Shown one piece after another: positions 1 to 21,839 of a stretch of 64,000 nt of DNA. Source of the stretch: Williamsia sp. 1138. Lineage in GTDB: Bacteria > Actinomycetota > Actinomycetes > Mycobacteriales > Mycobacteriaceae. Below the pieces are notes generated by a model, which worked only from the letters and a program-made list of their open reading frames with translations, searched no databases and was not told the DNA's origin. Position numbers and translations under genes: made by a program. The stretch's first letter is position 1, and each line of letters begins with the position of its first letter. The DNA is taken from the NCBI RefSeq assembly GCF_002095435.2, contig NZ_MJEJ02000054.1:372001-436000 (forward strand), given 5' to 3'.

Positions 1-33
1 TAATATCCGAGCCCACGACTGTGTCCTCGGCAG

Positions 34-11732
<11,699 letters not shown>

Positions 11733-11736
<4 letters not shown>

Positions 11737-13442
11737 CACCACGAGACACGACCACCGGCTGGTCGATCATCCGGCAGAGCCTGCTCGACCGGCGTGGACC
11801 ACTCACCGCCGGTTCGGTACTGCTGTGTCTGCATCAGATGTGCGAGGTCGCGGTTCCCATCCTGATCGGCGTCATCGTCGATCAGGCCGTCGACGGCGGC
11901 GACCTCGGAGCCCTGGCCTTGTGGATCGGTGTGCTCGCCGGTGTCTTCGTGGCACTGACGACCTGCTATCGGCTCGGTGCCCGCCTCGGAATGAACGCAG
12001 CACTGCGTCAGGCTCATCGACTGCGCATGGACGCGGTACGCCGGATACTCGGCCCCCGGCGGTTGCGGACCGACCTTCGCAGCGGCGAACTGCTGGCCGT
12101 GACCGGAACCGACGCCGATGAGACCGCCGCGCTGTTGCGTTATCTGCCACAGGCCCTGGGCGCCCTGGCCGCTCTCGCCGTCTGCGCGGTGGCCCTGCTG
12201 ATCATCGACGTGCCACTGGGTCTCACGGTGCTGTTCGGGGTGCCGCTGGTGCTCGGTCTTCTGCAGCTGAGCGCTCCCCTGCTGACCCGGCAGACCCTGG
12301 ACCAGCAGACGCGCATCGCCAGAGCGACCGGCGCTGCAACAGATTTGATCGCCGGACTGCGGCCACTTCGCGGTATCGGTGCCGAAGACGCGGCAGCGCA
12401 GCGGTACTCCGCCGCGAGCCGGCACGCATTGACGGCCATGCGCCGCACGTCCGCCGGGCAGGGCGCGTTCATGGGCGCTGCGATCGGGGTCAGTGCGATC
12501 CTGGCGGTGGCGGTCGCGACCGGAGCCGGGTGGTTCGCGCTCGAGGGCCGCATCAGCATCGGTGAGCTGATCACCGTGTTGGGGTTGGCCCAGTTCTTCC
12601 TGGAACCGCTCGCCATGCTCTCCCTCTTACCGGGCAAGGCCGCAACCGCGAGGGCCTCGGCGCAGCGTCTTGCCCTGATCACCGACGCCGAGTTCGCCAA
12701 ACCTGCCGGGGTCTCACGGCTCGGACCAGGTCCGCACGGCGTGGAATTCCGGAATGTCGAGTACGCATCGCTGCACGGACTCAGCATGATCGCCAAACCC
12801 GGTGACTGCCTTGGGGTGGTGGTGACAGACCAAATCGACGGCACGAGCATCATCGACCTGCTCGCCGGAAGCGCCACGCCGCACCGCGGCGACGTGTGGG
12901 TCTCTGACATCCCGGCGGCCGCGGCCGATCTGACCGAGCTTCCCCGCGCACTGCTGGTGCAGCCACACCTGACGGACCTGTTCAGCGGTTCCCTGCTGCA
13001 CAACGTCACCACGGGCGCGCCTGCCGCGGCGGCGTCGGACGCCGCTGCCGCACTCAGGGCCGTTGCGGCAGCCGACCTCATCGACTCCCACCCGGAGGGG
13101 ATCGACCGGATGATCTCCGACCGCGGGCAGTCCTTGTCCGGTGGTCAACGCCAACGGGTGGCACTGGCCCGTGCGCTGGCCTCCGACAGTTCGGTTCTCG
13201 TGCTGCATGATCCGACGACCTCCATCGACTCCGTCACCGAACGGACCGTGGCCGCCGAACTCTATCGACGACGTCACGAGGGCCGAAGCGACCACACCAC
13301 GATCGTCATCACGAGCAGTCCCGCGCTACTGGCGTCAGCAGATCGCGTGATCTTCGTCGACGGTGGCAGGGTGCGCGGCGAAGGTACCCATGCCGAGCTC
13401 GCCTCGGCCGACCTGCGCTACCGCGAGGCGGTGCTCCGTTGA
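11733..13442 (+). CDS. ABC exporter half-transporter with degenerate Walker A (siderophore operon)
   Basis: A 569-residue half-transporter with an N-terminal membrane domain (about residues 20-320) and a C-terminal nucleotide-binding domain. The ATG overlaps the NRPS stop (ATGA), so the two are translationally coupled. The P-loop region reads [11 protein letters not shown] and lacks the GxxGxGK[ST] lysine. The signature [15 protein letters not shown] is intact. The Walker B aspartate (LVLHDP) is followed by Pro where the catalytic Glu normally sits. It therefore probably cannot hydrolyse ATP in its own Walker site but supplies a good signature motif to a partner. The next gene has the reverse defects, so the two should form one heterodimeric exporter, most likely for the NRPS product. 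Substrate and direction are inferred from operon position. Confidence 0.88.
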
Positions 13443-15241
13443 CCCTCGCACATGACCCGACCAGGCACACGGCACTTCCGGTCGCAACGGGTGCCGCGAC
13501 TCGTCGCCGGCTCACCGTCGCACTGGCGCAACGCAGACCCGCTCTCGTCCGAATTGCCCTGGCCTCCTTGCTCGCCGGGATCGCTGCGGTCGCGCCGGCC
13601 CTCGTACTCGGGATCCTGGTCGACGAGGTGGCAGACGAGGGCCGGCTCTCGGTCCTGCTTCCGATCGCCGCGATCGCTGCCACCGCCGCCCTGGTGGGCG
13701 GACTGGCCACCGGGTTCTCGATGTACGTCATCGCGGCACTCGGGTCCGACCTGTTGGCGGACCTGCGGGAGTCGGTCATCCGGACCGCCTTACGGCTGCC
13801 CGCGGAGACCATGGAGGACGCCGGCCGGGGCGACCTGCTGTCCCGGGTCAGCAATGATGTTGCCGCGGTGAGCAAAGCGGTCTCGACCGTTCTGCCGACG
13901 GTCGTGGTCTCCGCGGTGCTCGCTGCCGTCAGCATCATCACCATGGCCGGTCTGGACTGGCGGCTCGGTCTCGCAGGGGCCATCGCGATCCCCCTGTACG
14001 GCCTCGCGCTGCACTGGTACCTGCCACGTTCGACACCCCGCTACAGAGCCGAACGACGAGCGGTCGCCGAACGATCCCAGGTACTCGTCGAGAGGATCGT
14101 CGGTGCACGTACCGTGCACGCCTACGGAATCGAAGAACGGGAGATCGCCCGGGTCGAAGCCGCGTCGGCAGCCGCACGCGACATCTCCATCTCGGCCTTC
14201 ACCCTGTTCACTCGATTGGTGGGGCGGGTCAATCGGGCGGAGTTCATCGGTCTCGCAGCAATTCTGGTGGTCGGTTTCATCCTCGTCGAGGACGGTGCTG
14301 TGACCGTGGGTGCGACCACCGCCGCAGCGCTGCTCTTCCACCGCCTGTTCAACCCGATAGGGATGATCCTCTACAGCTTTGCCGATCTCCAGTTGGCCGC
14401 GGCCGGCCTGACCAGACTCGTCGGCGTGGCCGACGCCGACACCACGAATGAGACCGATTACGCGTCGGCTCCCGCCGTGCCCGCCGACAGTGCGCTCGAG
14501 TTGCGCGATGTGCACTTCGGTTACGACGCGGGACATCCGGTGCTGCGTGGTGTCAGCCTGCGGATCGAACCGGGGACCTCGGTGGCACTCGTCGGGCCGA
14601 GCGGCGCAGGCAAGTCCACGCTCGCGGCCATCGCGGCCGGCACCTATCCCCCGACCTCGGGCTCCGCGACGATCGGCGGAGTCGACCTTCACGCCCTGCC
14701 CTATCGCACCGTGCGCCAACACGTCGTGGTGCTCAGCCAAGACGTGCATGTGTTCGCCGGCACGATCACCGAGGACTTGCAGTTGGCGAAACCGGCGGCC
14801 GGCGCCGACGACATCCGGGCGGCCCTCGCCGGCGTCGGCGCGCTCGAGTGGGCCCGAGATCTCCCGCACGGACTCGACACCATCGTCGGTGAGGGTGGCC
14901 ACCAACTCACCGACGCCCAGGCACAACAACTCGCGCTCGCCCGACTCGTGTTGATCGACCCACCTGTTGCGGTGCTGGACGAGGCCACCGCGGAGGCGGG
15001 GAGTCTGGGAGCCCGCGATCTTGATCGTTCGGCCATCGCCGCCACCGCGGGACGCACGACGCTGATCGTCGCCCACCGACTGAGCCAGGCGGTCACCTGC
15101 GACCGCGTGGTCGTCATGGACCGAGGAGTACTGGTCCAGCAGGGAACACCATCGGAACTACTCGCCACGCCGGGCCCCTTCGCCCAGTTGTGGACCGCTT
15201 GGAACATCCAAGGACAAGGAAAGGATGCGGATGATGAATGA
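13439..15241 (+). CDS. ABC exporter half-transporter with intact Walker A/B and degenerate signature (siderophore operon)
   Basis: A 600-residue half-transporter: membrane domain about residues 25-330, ATPase domain about 350-590. Walker A GPSGAGKST and Walker B AVLDEAT are intact, but the signature is LTDAQAQQLALARL instead of LSGGQ. The start is TTG, overlapping the preceding stop as TTGA, so it is coupled to the first half-transporter. Together the two proteins would make one complete composite ATP site (this Walker A/B plus the partner's LSGGQ) and one dead site, as known for asymmetric heterodimeric exporters. It probably secretes the NRPS product, though uptake of the loaded siderophore, as by mycobacterial IrtAB, cannot be excluded. 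Confidence 0.88.
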   Translation: MTLAHDPTRHTALPVATGAATRRRLTVALAQRRPALVRIALASLLAGIAAVAPALVLGILVDEVADEGRLSVLLPIAAIAATAALVGGLATGFSMYVIAALGSDLLADLRESVIRTALRLPAETMEDAGRGDLLSRVSNDVAAVSKAVSTVLPTVVVSAVLAAVSIITMAGLDWRLGLAGAIAIPLYGLALHWYLPRSTPRYRAERRAVAERSQVLVERIVGARTVHAYGIEEREIARVEAASAAARDISISAFTLFTRLVGRVNRAEFIGLAAILVVGFILVEDGAVTVGATTAAALLFHRLFNPIGMILYSFADLQLAAAGLTRLVGVADADTTNETDYASAPAVPADSALELRDVHFGYDAGHPVLRGVSLRIEPGTSVALVGPSGAGKSTLAAIAAGTYPPTSGSATIGGVDLHALPYRTVRQHVVVLSQDVHVFAGTITEDLQLAKPAAGADDIRAALAGVGALEWARDLPHGLDTIVGEGGHQLTDAQAQQLALARLVLIDPPVAVLDEATAEAGSLGARDLDRSAIAATAGRTTLIVAHRLSQAVTCDRVVVMDRGVLVQQGTPSELLATPGPFAQLWTAWNIQGQGKDADDE

Positions 15242-16541
15242 CCACAACACGGAGGTCGTCGACATCCTCGGCGTCGGGTTCGGCCCGTCGAATCTTGCCC
15301 TCGCGATAGCGCTGGAAGAGCTCAACGCCGAATTGCCGCCGGAGCAACAACTCACGTCGCGATTCGTCGAGACCAAAGAGCAGTTCGGTTGGCATCCGGG
15401 GATGCTGCTCCCTCGCACCACCATGCAGGTGTCGTTTCTCAAAGACCTCGCGACCCAACGCAATGTACGCAGCCGCTACACGTTCCTGAACTATCTGTCC
15501 GAGGTGAACCGGCTCACGGAATTCGTCAACTTCCAGACGTTCTTCCCGACGCGCCATGAGTTCCACGACTACCTCGAGTGGGCGGCCCGTGGCGTGAATG
15601 CCGCTGTCTCGTACGGCAGTCGGGTGGTCTCGATCGACAGCATGGGCGACACCTTTGCGGTCACAGTGGAGGGACGACATGCGGGTGTGGTGCACGCCCG
15701 CAACATCGTGGTCGCTGCAGGGCTGGCGGCGAAGATGCCGCACGGCGTGGCGGCATCGAAACGGGTCTTCCACAATCACCAACTGCTGTCACATCTGGCT
15801 GAGCTGCCAGACCCGACTCCGAAGAGTTTTCTCGTGATCGGCGCCGGTCAGAGCGCCGCCGAGGTCGTGGAGCACCTGCACACCCACCATCAGGACTCAC
15901 AGATCCACGCGGTCTTCGCCAAGTACGGATACAGTCCGGCCGACGACAGCCCCTACGCCAACCGAATTTTCGATCCCGGAGCCGTCGATGACTTCCATTC
16001 GGCCACACCGGAATTTCGGCAACAGCTCATGAGGTACCACCGGGGTACCAATTACTCGGCGGTCGACCTTCCGCTCATCGAGGAGCTGTACGCGCGCGAG
16101 TACGACGAACGGGTCCGCGGGCAGCGCCGTCTGTTCGTGCACGGCGCGTCGCAGGTCGTCGCAGTCGTCGAGAGCGTGGACGAGGTGATTGTGACCGTGC
16201 GCCACGAACCGTCCGGCCTGACCGAGGACATCGCCTGCGATGCCGTGGTGTGCGCGACCGGCTTCAACCCGATGAACCTGCGCGTCATACTCGGTGACCT
16301 CACCGACAGCATTGCGTTCGACGCCCAGGGCGCCCAGGTCGCCCGCGACTACCGACTGGTCGCGAAGACGCCGCTGCCCGGCGGCGTGTTCCTGCAGGGA
16401 GGAACCGAACACACGCACGGAATTTCCTCATCGCTGCTGTCCAACAGCGCTGTTCGGGCGGGTGAGATCGCGAAGTCGATCGCCCGCGATCGTTGGGATG
16501 TGCGCGCCCGTGCGTCGACGACTCCGCGAGCGGCGGTCTGA
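15225..16541 (+). CDS. L-ornithine N5-monooxygenase (hydroxamate siderophore biosynthesis)
   Basis: A 438-residue FAD/NADPH enzyme that would hydroxylate the side-chain nitrogen of ornithine (or lysine), the first step to a hydroxamate iron ligand. The FAD motif GVGFGPSNLALAIAL is near residue 17, the NADPH motif VIGAGQSAAEVVEHL near 205, and the family motif CATGFNP near 345. Length fits the SidA/PvdA/MbtG family. The gene overlaps the end of the second ABC gene. ATGs at 15225, 15231 and 15234 are all possible; the AAGGAAAGG just upstream is better spaced for 15231 or 15234. Position after the NRPS and exporter makes it the main evidence that the operon makes a siderophore. No formyl- or acetyltransferase is in view. 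Confidence 0.93.
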   Translation: MRMMNDHNTEVVDILGVGFGPSNLALAIALEELNAELPPEQQLTSRFVETKEQFGWHPGMLLPRTTMQVSFLKDLATQRNVRSRYTFLNYLSEVNRLTEFVNFQTFFPTRHEFHDYLEWAARGVNAAVSYGSRVVSIDSMGDTFAVTVEGRHAGVVHARNIVVAAGLAAKMPHGVAASKRVFHNHQLLSHLAELPDPTPKSFLVIGAGQSAAEVVEHLHTHHQDSQIHAVFAKYGYSPADDSPYANRIFDPGAVDDFHSATPEFRQQLMRYHRGTNYSAVDLPLIEELYAREYDERVRGQRRLFVHGASQVVAVVESVDEVIVTVRHEPSGLTEDIACDAVVCATGFNPMNLRVILGDLTDSIAFDAQGAQVARDYRLVAKTPLPGGVFLQGGTEHTHGISSSLLSNSAVRAGEIAKSIARDRWDVRARASTTPRAAV

Positions 16542-16559
16542 CAGCACTGAACAGCAACG

Positions 16560-17426
16560 TCACACTTCGGCCGGCTCTGTGTGCCGAATGAGTTCGCCGA
16601 TCACCACGGGCCACACCGGCCGCGGTGGTAGTTCGTGCCCGACCCCTTCCAGCGCAACGAATCTCGCGCCGGGTATCGCTCTGGCCAGCGCCCTGCCGTG
16701 TTCGAGGGGGAACAGCGGATCGGCGGTGCCATGCATGACCAACGTCGGGGCCGTGATCGCCGACATCTGCAGATCGGCCGGAGCCTGGTGATCCGGAAGC
16801 ACTGAATGGTTCTTGACACTGGACTCGATGTCCCTGGTACGCAGCACGATCCTGTGCACGAGTGCGCGCACGGCAGCGTCGTCGACAGGAAGCGTCCCGG
16901 CGTATGCACGGAGATCTGCCACCAGGTAGTTGGTCACCGCGTCCGCATCCCGCCAGTCCGGCTCCGCCGGTGGATTCGACAAGTGCCTGATGAGGGCGGC
17001 GCTCGGTGGGGGTAGTTCGTCGTCGACCGGACGGATTGCAGTGGTCGAGAACAAGGTCAGCGACCTGACCCGGGCGGGTTGGGTCGATGCCACGAGCTGC
17101 GCAAGGCCGCCGCCCATCGACATACCCACCAGATGCCCCTCTGCAACGCCGAGGACATCGAGCAAGCCGATGACGTCGTCGACCAGGTCGCGGGACGTAT
17201 AGGTCGGCGCGCCAGGCGGGTAGGCGACAGACCGGCCGGTGTCGCGAAGGTCATACCGGATGACCCGGCGTCCGGCTGCCGCCAGTTCGCCGCAGAACTC
17301 GACGTCCCAGTAGTCCATGGAGCATCCGGCTCCGCCGATGAGCAGCAGCGCCGGGTCTCCGCGATCGCCGAAGGACTCTGCACACAGATCAAAACCGCTG
17401 ACCGACAGCATCTTCTCGTTACCCAT
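16560..17426 (-). CDS. alpha/beta hydrolase
   Basis: A 288-residue alpha/beta-hydrolase-fold protein. Early strands contain LLIGGAGCSMDYWD (oxyanion region), the nucleophile elbow is GMSMGG near residue 115, the acid is probably the Asp of HGTADPLFP near 235, and the histidine that of GVGHELPP near 265. It resembles the haloperoxidase/esterase branch, but substrate cannot be told from sequence. It converges on the siderophore operon with only 18 nt between the stops and is probably a separate unit. The ATG at 17426 is the natural start. Confidence 0.85.
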   Translation of the reverse strand: MGNEKMLSVSGFDLCAESFGDRGDPALLLIGGAGCSMDYWDVEFCGELAAAGRRVIRYDLRDTGRSVAYPPGAPTYTSRDLVDDVIGLLDVLGVAEGHLVGMSMGGGLAQLVASTQPARVRSLTLFSTTAIRPVDDELPPPSAALIRHLSNPPAEPDWRDADAVTNYLVADLRAYAGTLPVDDAAVRALVHRIVLRTRDIESSVKNHSVLPDHQAPADLQMSAITAPTLVMHGTADPLFPLEHGRALARAIPGARFVALEGVGHELPPRPVWPVVIGELIRHTEPAEV

Positions 17427-17496
17427 GTCTCACACACCTTCGGCCACTGCGTGGCGCGACAACATCGATGTCGCCGCGACGCGGGGAGGTCTCAGC

Positions 17497-18096
17497 TCAG
17501 CCGGCCAACCTGCCCGCGATACCGACAACTCGCGTGGCCAGGTGCTCCAGTGCAGCGATGGTGCTGTCTTCCAGCGGGTTCTTGTTCTCTGCGCCCGAGA
17601 CGTGGCCGACTCCGTAGGGGTTGCCATCGACGAACTTCAGGCCGTCGGTGTAACCGGGCGCCACGATGATTCCACCCCAGTGCATCAGCGAGGTGTAGAG
17701 ATTGACCAATGTCGTCTCCTGGCCACCATGAGCAGTATTGCTGGAGGTGAATGCCGCGTAGACCTTGTCGGCCAATTTGCCCTGCGCCCACAGCCCACCG
17801 AGCGAATCGATGAAGGTCTGGAACTGCGCTGTGGTCGCGGCGAACCTGGTCGGTGATCCGAAGATGACCGCATCAGCCCAGACGATGTCATCGCCGGTGG
17901 CGGCGGGCAGATCTTTGGTGGCCTCGTAGTTGGCAGTCCAAGCAGGATTCTCGGCGAATTGCTCGGGCGAACGGGTCTCTGCGATGTGTCGCACCCTCAC
18001 CTCGGCGCCGGCCGCCTCACCGGCTTTCGCGACCTTCTCCGCCATGGCGGTGCCGTGTCCGGTGGCCGAGTAGTAGATGACTGCCAACTTGGTCAT
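17497..18096 (-). CDS. wrbA: NAD(P)H:quinone oxidoreductase, WrbA type
   Basis: A 199-residue flavodoxin-fold protein. The FMN phosphate loop is YYSATGHGTAMAEKV near the N-terminus, the second FMN segment is FGSPTRFAATTAQFQTFID, and the family segments AAFTSSNTAHGGQE and GNPYGVGHVSG are present. WrbA proteins are tetrameric FMN enzymes that reduce quinones by two electrons, limiting redox cycling. The ATG at 18096 was chosen because AGGAGG lies about nine bases upstream; the in-frame ATG at 18105 sits directly against that site. A GGGTAT box further upstream suggests stress-sigma control. Confidence 0.94.
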   Translation of the reverse strand: MTKLAVIYYSATGHGTAMAEKVAKAGEAAGAEVRVRHIAETRSPEQFAENPAWTANYEATKDLPAATGDDIVWADAVIFGSPTRFAATTAQFQTFIDSLGGLWAQGKLADKVYAAFTSSNTAHGGQETTLVNLYTSLMHWGGIIVAPGYTDGLKFVDGNPYGVGHVSGAENKNPLEDSTIAALEHLATRVVGIAGRLAG

Positions 18097-18157
18097 ACGC
18101 GACATCCTCCTGGTCTTGGGGGCCTGGCACCGGCTGACGCGCGGCACCGGATTCGGC

Positions 18158-18183
18158 ATACCCAGAAGGCAAGGGTTTGAGAC
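18158..18183 (-). promoter_or_regulatory. possible SigF/SigB-type promoter before wrbA
   Basis: On the minus strand GTCT, 16 bases, then GGGTAT lies about 60 bases before the wrbA start. This resembles the actinobacterial general-stress sigma consensus GTTT-N14-16-GGGTAT with one mismatch in the -35 element. Suggestive only. Confidence 0.4.
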
Positions 18184-18342
18184 ATCGGCCGGCGAGCGTT
18201 TTCCGGACGATCGATCTCGGCAGCGCGTAGTGGACGCCGGTCACGCAGATTGAGTAGGCGGCCGAGCGGGTAGCCGACGCACGAGGCCTTCGGCAGGCCG
18301 TCTCACACCCGTGCGCCGCGGCGCAGAAAGGAGCCCGAACAG

Positions 18343-18498
18343 ATGAGCACTCCGCAAGAGCCGATCCCGCATGCTGACGTCGCGGACGAGCTCGAACAGG
18401 CTCTGCCCGTCACCGACACCGAGGATGACGACGACTACCCGCACGCGTCCCAAGAGAGCGATTCACCGCTCATCGAATCTCCGAACGAACAGGGATAG
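18343..18498 (+). CDS. small acidic protein of unknown function (51 aa)
   Basis: An ATG with an upstream AAAGGAG opens a 51-residue frame ending in TAG. The product is strongly acidic, with a TEDDDD run in the middle, no cysteine and no membrane segment, and it looks intrinsically disordered. It stands between wrbA (divergent) and a flavoprotein gene. I recognise no family. The good ribosome site and amino acid bias support a real gene, but no function can be assigned. Confidence 0.55.
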   Translation: MSTPQEPIPHADVADELEQALPVTDTEDDDDYPHASQESDSPLIESPNEQG

Positions 18499-18598
18499 CA
18501 AACCCATGAGAGACGACGAAGCCGGCGCCGGCGAACCACCCGACTAGTCTCGAGAATCGAGGCGGGCATCGTCTACGTCGAGACCATGGGGTGGGTGA

Positions 18599-19702
18599 GT
18601 GACCGAGACCGTTGACTGTCTGGTGATCGGTGCCGGTGTGATCGGCTTGGCCGTTGCCAGAGCGCTCGCCCTCTCCGGCCGAGAGGTGGTCATCGTCGAC
18701 GCCGAGGACTCAATCGGAACGCAGACGAGTTCACGGAACTCGGAGGTGATCCATGCCGGAATCTACTATCCCACCGGGAGTATGAAAGCCCGCCTGTGCG
18801 TGCGCGGGCGCGAGATGCTCTACGAGTACTGTGCCGACCGCGGCATCGAGCACCGCAGACCCGGAAAGCTCATCGTTGCCACCGATCCGGAGCAGGTGCC
18901 GAAGCTCATCGCGATCAAGGCACTGGCCGCCGCGAACGGTGTGCTCGATCTGCGCCGGGTCGGCGCAGACGAACTCGCTGACCTCGAGCCGGAACTTGCT
19001 GCGCTGGAGGCACTTCTGTCACCTTCGACGGGAATCGTCGACAGCCACGGGCTGATGTCGGCTCTGCACCGCGACGCCGGCGATGCCGGGGCCACCACTG
19101 CCTTTCGTACGCGGGTGACATCCGGCCGAGTCGTCGACGGGCGACCTGAGATCGACCTCGACGGAACGCCGGTCCGGTGCGGCACCATGATCAACTGCGC
19201 GGGCCTCGGCGCGTGGGGGGTTGCGCAGGCGATCGACGGCTTTCCTATGGAACAGGTACCGAAACGCGCTCTCGCCAAGGGCAATTACTATTCACTCGCG
19301 CACGGGCGCGCACCGTTTTCGCATCTCGTCTACCCGGTACCCGCCGACGGTGGACTCGGCGTACACCTCACCCTCGACCTGGCGGGACAGGCCAGGTTCG
19401 GGCCAGATGTCGAGTGGGTCGACGATGTCGATTACACCGTCGACGCAGACAGAGCGAACGGGTTCTATGCCGAGATCAGGAAATACTGGCCACAGCTGCC
19501 CGATGATGCGCTGAGCCCGGCCTACTCGGGCATCCGACCCAAACTGGTCGGCCGGGGTGAACCGAATGCCGACTTCCTGATCCAGGGCCCATCCGAGCAC
19601 GGCATCGGCGGCCTGATCAATCTGTTCGGGTTCGAGTCTCCCGGACTCACTTCGTGTCTCGCGATCGCCGACATCGTCGCCGCCCTCGCCACGCGGAACT
19701 GA
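18599..19702 (+). CDS. FAD-dependent oxidoreductase, L-2-hydroxyglutarate oxidase (LhgO)-like
   Basis: A 367-residue flavoprotein of the DAO/GlpO superfamily. The N-terminal Rossmann motif is [17 protein letters not shown], followed by the ADP-ribose-binding acid in VVIVDAE. Segments typical of 2-hydroxyglutarate oxidases are [23 protein letters not shown] and GNYYSL, and the C-terminal [14 protein letters not shown] closes the FAD site. The expected reaction is oxidation of L-2-hydroxyglutarate to 2-oxoglutarate with electrons passed to quinone or oxygen. The start is GTG 18599; no ATG fits better. It appears monocistronic. Confidence 0.87.
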   Translation: MTETVDCLVIGAGVIGLAVARALALSGREVVIVDAEDSIGTQTSSRNSEVIHAGIYYPTGSMKARLCVRGREMLYEYCADRGIEHRRPGKLIVATDPEQVPKLIAIKALAAANGVLDLRRVGADELADLEPELAALEALLSPSTGIVDSHGLMSALHRDAGDAGATTAFRTRVTSGRVVDGRPEIDLDGTPVRCGTMINCAGLGAWGVAQAIDGFPMEQVPKRALAKGNYYSLAHGRAPFSHLVYPVPADGGLGVHLTLDLAGQARFGPDVEWVDDVDYTVDADRANGFYAEIRKYWPQLPDDALSPAYSGIRPKLVGRGEPNADFLIQGPSEHGIGGLINLFGFESPGLTSCLAIADIVAALATRN

Positions 19703-19716
19703 CCCACTGACGCGGA

Positions 19717-20241
19717 TCAGACCTCTTCGTCCGGATCGTCCGGGTTCTCGGGTTCGACAGGTGGAGGCTCTGCGGGGTCGCGCAGATTCGCGATGGCGGC
19801 GTCGATCTTGACCAGCGCTTCCGCTTTCTGCGCGTAGTACAGCTCACCCGGCAGGAGTTCCAGCCAGCGCACGGCCCAGCCGATCCTTCGGAACTCATCA
19901 TCGTCCCGATCGGGTGCGGCCGCGGCCGCGATCAACTCGTCGTCCAGCACGAACACCGCATCGTCCAGGCGTTCACGTGCGGCGCGCAATTCGTCGTCGT
20001 TGCGCAGGGACGGATTCTCGTAGACCAGACCCATCGCATAACGGATCCGGCGGTGGAGCAGGGCCTCCGGTTCCGGCGACTTCTTCCACTCCGCCGGCGC
20101 ACGACCCGGTTTACCCGGCACGAGATCGGTCGAGTTGGCGAACTTGCGGACCCGTTTGTTCGAGTCGTAGGCGAACCAGAGGAAGCCGAGCAAGGTGAGC
20201 ACCGCGAATGCCACCGCGGCAACGACGATCAACCAGGCCAC
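19717..20241 (-). CDS. single-pass membrane protein of unknown function
   Basis: About 174 residues with one N-terminal membrane helix (AWLIVVAAVAFAVLTLLGFL), then a charged, alpha-helical cytoplasmic part rich in Asp, Glu, Arg and Ala, and a Pro/Glu/Asp tail. GTG 20241 was chosen because GAGGAGG lies about eight bases upstream; the frame stays open to an ATG at 20280. The stop is 14 nt from the stop of the converging flavoprotein gene. I do not recognise a named domain. Confidence 0.7.
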   Translation of the reverse strand: MAWLIVVAAVAFAVLTLLGFLWFAYDSNKRVRKFANSTDLVPGKPGRAPAEWKKSPEPEALLHRRIRYAMGLVYENPSLRNDDELRAARERLDDAVFVLDDELIAAAAAPDRDDDEFRRIGWAVRWLELLPGELYYAQKAEALVKIDAAIANLRDPAEPPPVEPENPDDPDEEV

Positions 20242-20301
20242 ACCGATCACCTCCTCGTCCCGTACATCGGGGCCACACATACCGACACCCGCGAGGTTAG
20301 T

Positions 20302-20979
20302 TCACCCCAGACCCGGGTCCCGCGCCCAGCCCCGCTCGATGAAGAGCTCAGCGACCATGCCGGTGTTGACGTCTGCATGAGCCTGACGGAATCCCTGGCA
20401 TTGTTCGCTCAGCCGGCCGAACAGCGTTTCTTGCGACATCAGGGGCAGCACCTGCTCTCCCGGCGGCGCGATCACACCCCACCGGGACACATAGAGCTCG
20501 GCCGATTCTCGGCCAGGCAGGTCACACTCGACGGTGATGCGCCGGTAGTTGGGCTCTGTCACATCGATGGCCGCGAGTTGATCGCCCGAGAACATGGTGA
20601 CGATGAAGCTGTTGCGGGTGCCGGCAGAGGCGAACGGCGCAGCAGGGATGAACCCAGAGACGCTGCGGTGCGCACTGTGCCCGACGGATATCCCGGTAGC
20701 GACCCCGGCGAGGAACGGTACTGCCGAGTCCACGCCCACCGACTCGAGTTTCCGTAAGACGACCGCGGCGCAGGCGTTGGACCCGATCGCGAGCACCGCT
20801 GTGCGCCCGGCGAGATCGGCAAGCCCGTGTCGGCGCAGACCGGCGCTCAGATCGGCGTGGTCGACAGCGGTCCAGAACCTGCCGTGGTGCAGCGTTCCGA
20901 TGCCCGGCACCGGCCGACCCGGATATTCCTGCGGCCGAGCCGACAGGTCGTCATCGGTGGCCAAGACGTCATAACTCAT
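20302..20979 (-). CDS. conserved hypothetical protein (225 aa)
   Basis: A 225-residue soluble protein with typical actinobacterial codon bias and an ATG start. A segment AVLAIGSNACAAV faintly recalls the GSN loop of gamma-glutamylcyclotransferase-like folds, but the surrounding sequence does not let me claim that family. No signal peptide, membrane segment or metal motif is evident. It lies between the membrane protein gene at 19717 and the divergent TSUP permease. Confidence 0.65.
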   Translation of the reverse strand: MSYDVLATDDDLSARPQEYPGRPVPGIGTLHHGRFWTAVDHADLSAGLRRHGLADLAGRTAVLAIGSNACAAVVLRKLESVGVDSAVPFLAGVATGISVGHSAHRSVSGFIPAAPFASAGTRNSFIVTMFSGDQLAAIDVTEPNYRRITVECDLPGRESAELYVSRWGVIAPPGEQVLPLMSQETLFGRLSEQCQGFRQAHADVNTGMVAELFIERGWARDPGLG

Positions 20980-21044
20980 CGTTCACCAGTGAAGCCGAGT
21001 CGGGCGATTGGTGCGCCGCAAACCGCGCGTGGCACGGTATACCG

Positions 21045-21830
21045 ATGTCGATCTGGGAAGTGGTCGCGATCCTGTTCGCCGGGGTCGGAGCCGGGGCCAT
21101 CAACGCCGTCGTCGGTAGCGGCACTCTGATCACCTTCCCCACTCTCGTTGCTTTCGGATTTCCCCCGGTGACCGCCACCATGACCAATGCGGTCGGGCTG
21201 GTGGCGGGCGGCGTCTCCGGGACCTGGGGTTATCGGCGCGAGCTGGCCGGGCAGTGGCCGCGGCTCAAGTGGCAGATCCCGGCGTCGTTGGTGGGTGCGA
21301 TCGTCGGTAGCTGGCTTCTGCTGCACCTTCCGGAAAAGGCGTTCGAGACGATCGTTCCGGTGCTGCTCGTCCTGGCGCTGTTGCTCGTCGTATTGCAGAC
21401 GCGGATTCAGAGATGGACGGCGAAGCGGATGGTCGCGTCACCTGACGACCCCAACGACACCTTCCTCGGGCCGAAGCGGACCGGGCTGTTGACAGGCTCG
21501 ACGTTCCTGGTCGGTATCTACGGCGGCTACTTCACCGCCGCCCAGGGGATCCTCCTGATGGGGGCCATGGGGGTGATCGTCAACGACAAGATCCAGCGCC
21601 TGAACGCCGCGAAGAACCTGCTGTCCCTGCTCGTGAATGTCGTCGCCGCTCTGGCCTACACGATCGTCGCATTCGACCGGATCAATTGGGCGGCCGCAGG
21701 TCTCATCGCGCTCGGTTCCCTGCTCGGCGGCGTGATCGGCGCCAAGTACTGCCGCAAGCTCTCCCCCACCGCGCTACGCGCGGTGATCGTGATCGTCGGC
21801 ATCATCGGCTTGTGGCGCCTACTGGCTTGA
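21045..21830 (+). CDS. TSUP (TauE/SafE) family membrane permease
   Basis: A 261-residue polytopic membrane protein with about seven to eight hydrophobic helices. The N-terminal GAGAINAVVGSGTLITFP and the second-half repeat GSTFLVGIYGGYFTAAQGILLM match the two inverted-repeat halves of the TauE/SafE family, which move sulfite, sulfonates or other small organic anions. The substrate here is unknown. A 10-bp palindrome CGGTATACCG ends one base before the ATG and could be an operator. A strong hairpin follows the stop. Confidence 0.9.
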   Translation: MSIWEVVAILFAGVGAGAINAVVGSGTLITFPTLVAFGFPPVTATMTNAVGLVAGGVSGTWGYRRELAGQWPRLKWQIPASLVGAIVGSWLLLHLPEKAFETIVPVLLVLALLLVVLQTRIQRWTAKRMVASPDDPNDTFLGPKRTGLLTGSTFLVGIYGGYFTAAQGILLMGAMGVIVNDKIQRLNAAKNLLSLLVNVVAALAYTIVAFDRINWAAAGLIALGSLLGGVIGAKYCRKLSPTALRAVIVIVGIIGLWRLLA

Positions 21831-21839
21831 GAACAACCG

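Noticed and set aside
18506-18547. 13-codon frame after the small acidic protein gene
   Set aside because: Too short to support, with no clear ribosome site.
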